Assembly (NCBI RefSeq): GCF_030295975.1
Contig: NZ_AP027364.1
Location: 1,426,001 to 1,490,000, forward strand
Reading direction: 5' to 3'
Length of the DNA: 64,000 bases
Source of the DNA: Thalassotalea atypica
GTDB taxonomy: Bacteria; Pseudomonadota; Gammaproteobacteria; Enterobacterales; Alteromonadaceae
Shown: in pieces, positions 59,032 through 64,000 of the stretch
Position numbering within the stretch: the first letter of the stretch is position 1
How the letters are laid out: the number at the start of each line of letters is the position of its first letter
Position numbers and translations under genes: made by a program
Notes under the pieces: generated by a model
Told to the model about the DNA's origin: nothing
Seen by the model: only the letters and a program-made list of their open reading frames with translations
Databases searched by the model: none

Positions 59032-59086
59032 ATTTGAATTCTTTAGTCGCTAAAGTTTGCTTTGCCTGCGAATGATAAATGGCAAG

Positions 59087-59650
59087 TTAGCTTAGACTCA
59101 GTAACGATTTCTTCAACGATTCTTGCGCAGGTTTATCCCCTAACCAAATGGCTATGAGTGCGCGCTTAAACTCAATACCTTCAATGGTTTTCACGAGCTT
59201 GTCATTGATAAAGACCTTCATCCCTTGCCCTGGAACATAGTTGAATTGATAAACATTACCGTTAGCCGCTTCATTACCAAAAATTTCAAGGAAACTGTTA
59301 ATTTCAGCCCTTAACGGTGTAGTGTTGCCATCAAGTGCATGTTCAAAGCCTTCAAAAATTGCATCAGCCATATCCTGTCCTGAAATATCTCTGAGCATAT
59401 GAAGCTTAATCGCCATGAATTCATTTTTATTAATAATATCGTTAGCATCTGACGTTGGTGTCATTAAATACAGACCCGCTGCATAAATATCAAAAACAAA
59501 CTTTTCTCTCAGTCCTGCACCATTTAGTACCAAGTTGTTTTTTTCAAATTGCAATGATTCCGCAATATTTGCTCCTGCGACATCTTGAGCACAAAGGGTT
59601 GTGGAATTCATAAATAGAAAGACAAAGAGTAGCGTAGTATATTTTTTCAT
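59087..59650 (-). CDS. Secreted chalcone-isomerase-fold protein
   Basis: The 187-residue protein has a signal peptide (MKKYTTLLFVFLFMNSTTLCA) and the bacterial chalcone-isomerase-like domain: NLVLNGAGLREKFVFDIYAAGLYL, KLHMLRDISGQDMADAIFEGFEHAL, FNYVPGQGMKVFIND and AIWLGDKPAQESLKKSLL. Bacterial members are periplasmic and have no known chalcone isomerase activity; a lipid-binding role is only a guess. It is a single gene on the minus strand. Confidence 0.85.
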   Translation of the reverse strand: MKKYTTLLFVFLFMNSTTLCAQDVAGANIAESLQFEKNNLVLNGAGLREKFVFDIYAAGLYLMTPTSDANDIINKNEFMAIKLHMLRDISGQDMADAIFEGFEHALDGNTTPLRAEINSFLEIFGNEAANGNVYQFNYVPGQGMKVFINDKLVKTIEGIEFKRALIAIWLGDKPAQESLKKSLLSLS

Positions 59651-59811
59651 TGGTTATCCTAGGTGTATAAGAGCAAGTCAATTTGGGTTTTATGAAGCGC
59701 ACATACTAACGCATTAAAATGTAAGATTGTTGATCGAGTTTGTTTCACTAATCATTGAGTATTCGGGGAAGGGTATTCTTTATTATTGACTACATTGCTA
59801 TAAATAAGCAC

Positions 59812-59838
59812 AAAAAAAGAAGCAATTATGCTTCTTTT
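59812..59838 (-). terminator. Terminator of the pilin-like gene (minus strand)
   Basis: On the minus strand, AAAAGAAGCA (59838-59829), loop TAAT and TGCTTCTTTT (59824-59815) are followed by T, downstream of the pilin-like gene. Confidence 0.85.
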
Positions 59839-59885
59839 AGTTTCTTATATTTTAATACAACGATAGCTAGTAATATTATTTACTA

Positions 59886-60455
59886 TTAAGGGCAAGTTAA
59901 CTCTGCGCCCTGTCTATTTTCATCTATTCCGTCATTATCTGTGTCACTGGTTGCATAGACGCGACCTCTAAGAGATACGATAAGTCCTCTATTTTTATCG
60001 ACGTTACCACTAGGACAATAAATAAAGGTTCCAGCAAATCCACCAGACTGCCCCGTAGGTTGATAGACTATGCTTGCAAGCGGAAAGCTAAGATCATCAC
60101 CATCTTTAATGGGCATTTTTACACGAACAAGTGTCTCGTCATTCGCCGGTAAGAAGCGCGTGGTATCAGGCGCGGCATTGCCAACGCCAACATTAGTGAA
60201 AACACTGATCTCACCGGTCCAATCATTAACACAAACATTACTGTCATCTAAAGGGCAAATGGTGACTGGAAGTTCCATATTGACCGCCGTGTTACGTGTT
60301 GATAATAAAAGGCGGTGCATTTGAGAAATTTCATCGTCTACACGCATCCTAATTGTCCAGTCACTAAAGCTAGGCAGTGCAATAGAGATCAGAATCCCTA
60401 TCATGGCTAAACCCACCATCAACTCAACAATGGTAAATCCATTTTGTTTATGCAT
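59886..60455 (-). CDS. Type IV pilin-like protein, GspH/FimT family
   Basis: The 189-residue minor pilin/pseudopilin has the class III leader MHKQNG then FTIVELMVGLAMIGILISIALPSF (cleavage after G6, Glu at position 5 of the mature protein). The C-terminal domain has three candidate disulfide cysteines (ITICPLDDSNVCVNDW, YCPSG, LTCP). FimT-like proteins help initiate pili and some bind DNA for uptake. No other pilin or assembly gene is adjacent, so it is an orphan whose machinery must lie elsewhere. Confidence 0.88.
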   Translation of the reverse strand: MHKQNGFTIVELMVGLAMIGILISIALPSFSDWTIRMRVDDEISQMHRLLLSTRNTAVNMELPVTICPLDDSNVCVNDWTGEISVFTNVGVGNAAPDTTRFLPANDETLVRVKMPIKDGDDLSFPLASIVYQPTGQSGGFAGTFIYCPSGNVDKNRGLIVSLRGRVYATSDTDNDGIDENRQGAELTCP

Positions 60456-60558
60456 ATTTTCACCTTTATACTGCTAAAGGATTATTCCTATAGGTAAAGT
60501 TATATCATTTTTGTCCGTAGAGACCAAATAAACACCAATTAATTAACTACAGTCCCTA

Positions 60559-61395
60559 TTAAATATCATATATCGTAGGAATGGATTGGCGTTTATGTTG
60601 GGTCTTTACAAATGTACTAACTATCTTGTTTTCAACTTCTTGAGCCACTGACTTACCTTCAAGAAAATCATCCAATTGGTCATAGGATAGCCCAAGTGCA
60701 TCTTCATCTTTTTTGCCAGGATCTAAATCCTCTAAATCAGCCGTCGGCGCTTTTTCAACGAGTATACTGGGAGCACCCATATGTTTAGCAAGCTGCCTCA
60801 CTTGGCGTTTTGATAGGCCAAAGAGCGGCGCTAAATCACAGGCACCATCGCCCCATTTAGTATAAAAACCAGTAATATTTTCTGCAGAGTGATCTGTTCC
60901 AATCACCAGACCACCAAGTATGCCAGCGATATGATATTGACTGATCATGCGGGCTCGCGCTTTTACATTACCTTTTGAAAAATCGATTTGTGCATTGGTT
61001 GCGGTTAATAGATCTACGTTACTTAATGCGTCAATGACTTCTTGGTGAATACCGTCAGCACAGGCTTTGATATTGGTCGTTATCACTGCGTTAGGCTTGA
61101 TAAATGTTAGCGCCGCTTGTGCATCATCTTCGTCAGCTTGAACGCCGTATGGCAGGCGCATGGCAATGAACTTGTATGTGGCATTTTTTGTTTCATTATT
61201 AAGTTCATCTATGGCGAGCTGTGCAAGACGGCCGCAAGTTGAAGAGTCTACACCACCGCTAATTCCCAAAATTAAATGATTAAGGCCTGAAGAGACTAAA
61301 GTACGTTTGATAAAATTGACGCGGCGCTCTATTTCAAATTTAACATCAATTTGCGCAAGCACTTTCATTTCATCTCTGATCAACTGCGGATCCAT
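60559..61395 (-). CDS. nadE: Ammonia-dependent NAD+ synthetase
   Basis: Adenylates and amidates nicotinic acid adenine dinucleotide to NAD+. The N-type ATP pyrophosphatase loop GISGGVDSS places SGGVDS at 46-51. [35 protein letters not shown] is the second diagnostic block. An upstream ATG (61437) would add 14 residues, but AAGGA with 7-base spacing precedes the ATG at 61395, giving 278 residues (E. coli 275). There is no glutaminase domain, so free ammonia is the donor. It is divergent from glnB. Confidence 0.95.
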   Translation of the reverse strand: MDPQLIRDEMKVLAQIDVKFEIERRVNFIKRTLVSSGLNHLILGISGGVDSSTCGRLAQLAIDELNNETKNATYKFIAMRLPYGVQADEDDAQAALTFIKPNAVITTNIKACADGIHQEVIDALSNVDLLTATNAQIDFSKGNVKARARMISQYHIAGILGGLVIGTDHSAENITGFYTKWGDGACDLAPLFGLSKRQVRQLAKHMGAPSILVEKAPTADLEDLDPGKKDEDALGLSYDQLDDFLEGKSVAQEVENKIVSTFVKTQHKRQSIPTIYDI

Positions 61396-61542
61396 TATTT
61401 TTCCTTTTGTCGTGGTTTTATACAGTTTAACAAACAATTATGATGAAAGTAGAGCGCAAACTTGCTAAATAAGTGCTATCTGAGATTGATTTTCGTCAAA
61501 CGTTTTATTTTGTATAGAAAAAAGGAATAATACCCTTATTAG

Positions 61543-61902
<360 letters not shown>

Positions 61903-61941
61903 CCAGTCAAAGCAATAAGCAATCAAATATTGAAACAATAA

Positions 61942-61967
61942 AAAACGCCGCGAAAACGGCGTTTTTT
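61942..61967. terminator. Terminator between convergent glnB and bamD
   Basis: AAAACGCCG (61942-61950), loop CGAAAA and CGGCGTTTT (61957-61965) followed by T. The reverse side also has A, so it may terminate both genes. Confidence 0.88.
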
Positions 61968-61985
61968 TGTTTAGGTATTTACGAC

Positions 61986-62762
61986 CTAGTCACTGCTTAC
62001 AACCAGTGGGTTATCAGGGTAATTTAGAGCTAGCACTTGTTTTGCGTTGGCACGCAATTCATCTAGTCCTAAAATTTTGTAGCTTTCTATCATTATCTCT
62101 AAAGCTTCTTCAACCTCTTCACTAGGCGAGTAATATTCAACAATATAACGTCCGCGATTAGCTGATGAAACATAGGCCTCACGTTTAAAATAGAACTTTG
62201 CAACGGCTAGTTCATATTTTGCCAAACGAGACTTAATTGCAATCATACGTTTACGAGCATCCGCACCATATTTACTTTCAGGGTGTTGCTCGATAATTAT
62301 ACTAAGTGCTTTAAAAGCATCTCGAGATGCTGTTGGATCTCTATCTGAACGGTCTATACCTGCCATGTCTTGAAACAAGTTTTCTTCCGTAGAAATATAG
62401 ATAAGTGCTTTCATGTAATGCACGTAATCTACATTTGGGTGTGTAGGGTTTAAGCGTAAAAAGCGATCGGCTAATGCGATACCTTGACCCGTATCACCTG
62501 TTTTATAGTAGGCATATAAAAGGTCTAGCTGTACTTGGTGGGAGATAGGACCAAACGGAAAACGTGAATCTATCGCAGATAAAATCTGAATAGCTTTTTG
62601 ATATAAGCCATTATCGAGCGCTTCCCTAGCATCGCTAAATAATGATTGTGCAGATTTATCTGGCACTTTTTCAATTTCTTTTTCCGAAGAAGAACAACCT
62701 GTTAGGCCGATAAGTAGCGAAATAAACACCACTTTTAATGTCAATTTTTCCATAGACTTCAT
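61986..62762 (-). CDS. bamD: Outer membrane protein assembly factor BamD
   Basis: Essential lipoprotein of the BAM complex. The leader ends in the lipobox LTGC (lipidated C23 counted from the ATG at 62762). The rest is a series of TPR-type repeats (SLFSDAREALDNGLYQKAIQILSAID, QLDLLYAYYKTGDTGQGIALADRFLRLNPTHPNVDYVHYMKAL, HPESKYGADARKRM). An in-frame GTG at 62768 would add two residues. The length of 258 is near E. coli (245). It is divergent from rluD, as in enterics. Confidence 0.95.
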   Translation of the reverse strand: MKSMEKLTLKVVFISLLIGLTGCSSSEKEIEKVPDKSAQSLFSDAREALDNGLYQKAIQILSAIDSRFPFGPISHQVQLDLLYAYYKTGDTGQGIALADRFLRLNPTHPNVDYVHYMKALIYISTEENLFQDMAGIDRSDRDPTASRDAFKALSIIIEQHPESKYGADARKRMIAIKSRLAKYELAVAKFYFKREAYVSSANRGRYIVEYYSPSEEVEEALEIMIESYKILGLDELRANAKQVLALNYPDNPLVVSSD

Positions 62763-62906
62763 TATCACTATGTTGTTTTAGTTAAAATTATTATGAAAGC
62801 CCCACGTAAATGGGTAAAATACATCCTGCAACGAGATAGTTGCATTCTAACCTAGCAAACTTGCCTTGCACAGTGCTAATGCCAATTTGATACCAAAGAG
62901 ACTTTA

Positions 62907-63881
62907 ATGGCTGAAATTATTCAACACCGAGATATTGTTCCTGAAGCTTGCTTAGGAAAACGATTAGACCAAACTTTAGCGGAAATGTTTCCTGATTATT
63001 CACGATCTCGATTAAAAGAGTGGATTTTAGATGGTCACGTTAAAGTAAATGATAGCGTTGTGACCAAAGCGCGTGAAAAAATGTTTGGCGGTGAACAGAT
63101 TGACATTAATGCGTCAGTAGAAGCTGAAATCAGATTCGAAGCCCAAGATATCCCGTTAAATATTGTGTATGAAGATGACGATATTCTTGTCATTAATAAA
63201 CCGGCAGATTTAGTGGTTCATCCAGGGGCAGGGAATCCGGATGGTACAGTATTAAATGCTTTGTTAAATCATTGCCCGCAATTAGATGTTGTACCTCGAG
63301 CAGGTATAGTGCATCGTCTTGATAAAGACACGACCGGATTAATGGTAGTAGCGAAAACTATTGCGGCGCAAACTAACTTAGTTGAAGCGTTGCAAGCTAG
63401 GGAGATCACGCGGGAATATGAAGCAGTTGCTAATGGCATAATGACCGCAGGTGGTATTGTTGATGAGCCAATTGGGCGTCATGCGACAAAAAGAACCCAC
63501 ATGGCAGTAACTTTTTCAGGTCGCCCGTCAGTAACCCATTATCGTGTGATGGAAAAATATCGACTTCATACAAGGTTGCGTTTGCGCCTAGAAACAGGAC
63601 GTACTCATCAAATACGTGTTCATATGTCGCACATTACTCATCCTTTGGTCGGTGACCCTGTTTATGGAGGTCGTCCTCGACCGCCTAAAAATGCAGCGCC
63701 AGAGTTATTAGACTATCTACGTGGATTTAAACGTCAGGCATTACACGCTGCTATGTTAGAGCTTTATCACCCAATTACCGGTGAGCTCATGACATGGCGC
63801 GCGGAATTACCGGAAGATTTTGTTAAGTTAGTTAAGTTATTAAAAGAAGATAATAAACTCAATGGGCAACCAGAAATCTAA
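62907..63881 (+). CDS. rluD: 23S rRNA pseudouridine(1911/1915/1917) synthase
   Basis: Modifies helix 69 of 23S rRNA and supports subunit assembly. An S4 domain at residues 17-75 (GKRLDQTLAEMFPDYSRSRLKEWI) is followed by the catalytic GIVHRLDKDTTGLMVVAK with D139, the same number as in E. coli RluD. The length of 324 is standard. The order bamD-(divergent)-rluD-pgeF is conserved. Confidence 0.96.
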   Translation: MAEIIQHRDIVPEACLGKRLDQTLAEMFPDYSRSRLKEWILDGHVKVNDSVVTKAREKMFGGEQIDINASVEAEIRFEAQDIPLNIVYEDDDILVINKPADLVVHPGAGNPDGTVLNALLNHCPQLDVVPRAGIVHRLDKDTTGLMVVAKTIAAQTNLVEALQAREITREYEAVANGIMTAGGIVDEPIGRHATKRTHMAVTFSGRPSVTHYRVMEKYRLHTRLRLRLETGRTHQIRVHMSHITHPLVGDPVYGGRPRPPKNAAPELLDYLRGFKRQALHAAMLELYHPITGELMTWRAELPEDFVKLVKLLKEDNKLNGQPEI

Positions 63882-64000
63882 CATTAACTGTGCTATACAT
63901 TGGGTAAATTGGCCAGTAGATTCTGTGCTGGCCTTTACGACTACTCAGAACAGTCCATTTTCTGCGCAGTCAAAAGAACGCAATTTAGCGTCAACTAGCC
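63862..64000 (+). CDS. pgeF: Polyphenol oxidase-like/purine nucleoside phosphorylase YfiH family, N-terminal part
   Basis: Only the first 46 codons are in the window (MGNQKSNINCAIHWVNWPVD, then SVLAFTTTQNSPFSAQSKERNLAS). The WP...VLAFTTT.....S....NLA pattern and the position directly after rluD fit YfiH/PgeF, a cytosolic protein reported to correct mis-incorporated peptidoglycan precursors and to have laccase or purine nucleosidase activity in relatives. The ATG at 63862 overlaps rluD by 20 bases. The 3' end lies outside the window. Confidence 0.8.
   Translation, partial: MGNQKSNINCAIHWVNWPVDSVLAFTTTQNSPFSAQSKERNLASTS

Overview
This is an ordinary stretch of chromosome from a marine gammaproteobacterium. 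The protein families, gene order, AT-rich intergenic DNA and frequent TTG/GTG starts point to Alteromonadales, probably Colwelliaceae (Thalassotalea/Colwellia-like). That placement is inference from content, since no rRNA gene is present. I see no insertion sequence, prophage, CRISPR array, tRNA or rRNA. Nearly every gene is a housekeeping or widely conserved gene.

Layout. (1) 1-7690, minus strand: a complete tryptophan operon whose first structural gene is a DAHP synthase (aroF-type), then trpE-trpG-trpD-trpCF-trpB-trpA (trpA runs off the left edge). It is preceded by a leader peptide with three consecutive Trp codons and a terminator/antiterminator attenuator. (2) 7691-15567, plus strand: rnm(yciV)-yciO-scpA-scpB-rluB, the same trp-flanking order as in enterics, then rnd-ycgL-lytic transglycosylase-ycgM-ycgN. 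(3) 15636-26521: an FKBP isomerase and a gamma-carbonic-anhydrase-like protein (minus), pntAB transhydrogenase, an AGCS sodium:amino acid symporter, a RhlE-like DEAD-box helicase abutting an unknown zinc-ribbon protein, a GGDEF cyclase and a Kef-type antiporter. (4) 26642-31510: ywbE, a NUDIX hydrolase, a csrB-type regulatory RNA with an upstream GacA/UvrY box, three poorly characterised minus-strand genes and truC. (5) 31584-36701, minus: dapD-glnD-map and a DsbA-fold protein. (6) 37096-57734, plus: the conserved rpsB-tsf-pyrH-frr-uppS-cdsA-dxr-rseP-bamA-skp-lpxD-fabZ-lpxA-lpxB-rnhB-dnaE-accA-tilS superoperon. (7) 57798-64000: a DAACS symporter, a chalcone-isomerase-fold secreted protein, an orphan type IV pilin-like protein, nadE, glnB, bamD, rluD and the start of pgeF.

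Functional links. Outer-membrane biogenesis is covered by bamA, bamD, skp, rseP, lpxA, lpxB, lpxD and fabZ. GlnD and its substrate GlnB are both present but far apart. The DAHP synthase in the trp operon places entry into the shikimate pathway under the same attenuator as Trp synthesis.

The most interesting non-protein features are the csrB-like RNA (20 GGA motifs, several displayed in hairpin loops), the trp attenuator, a folded rpsB leader, and a 22-codon hydrophobic ORF wedged by overlapping start/stop codons between scpA and scpB. I found no multi-gene system that looks undescribed. The strongest unknowns are the zinc-ribbon partner of the DEAD-box helicase, the scpA/scpB micro-ORF and the DUF805-like membrane protein beside csrB.
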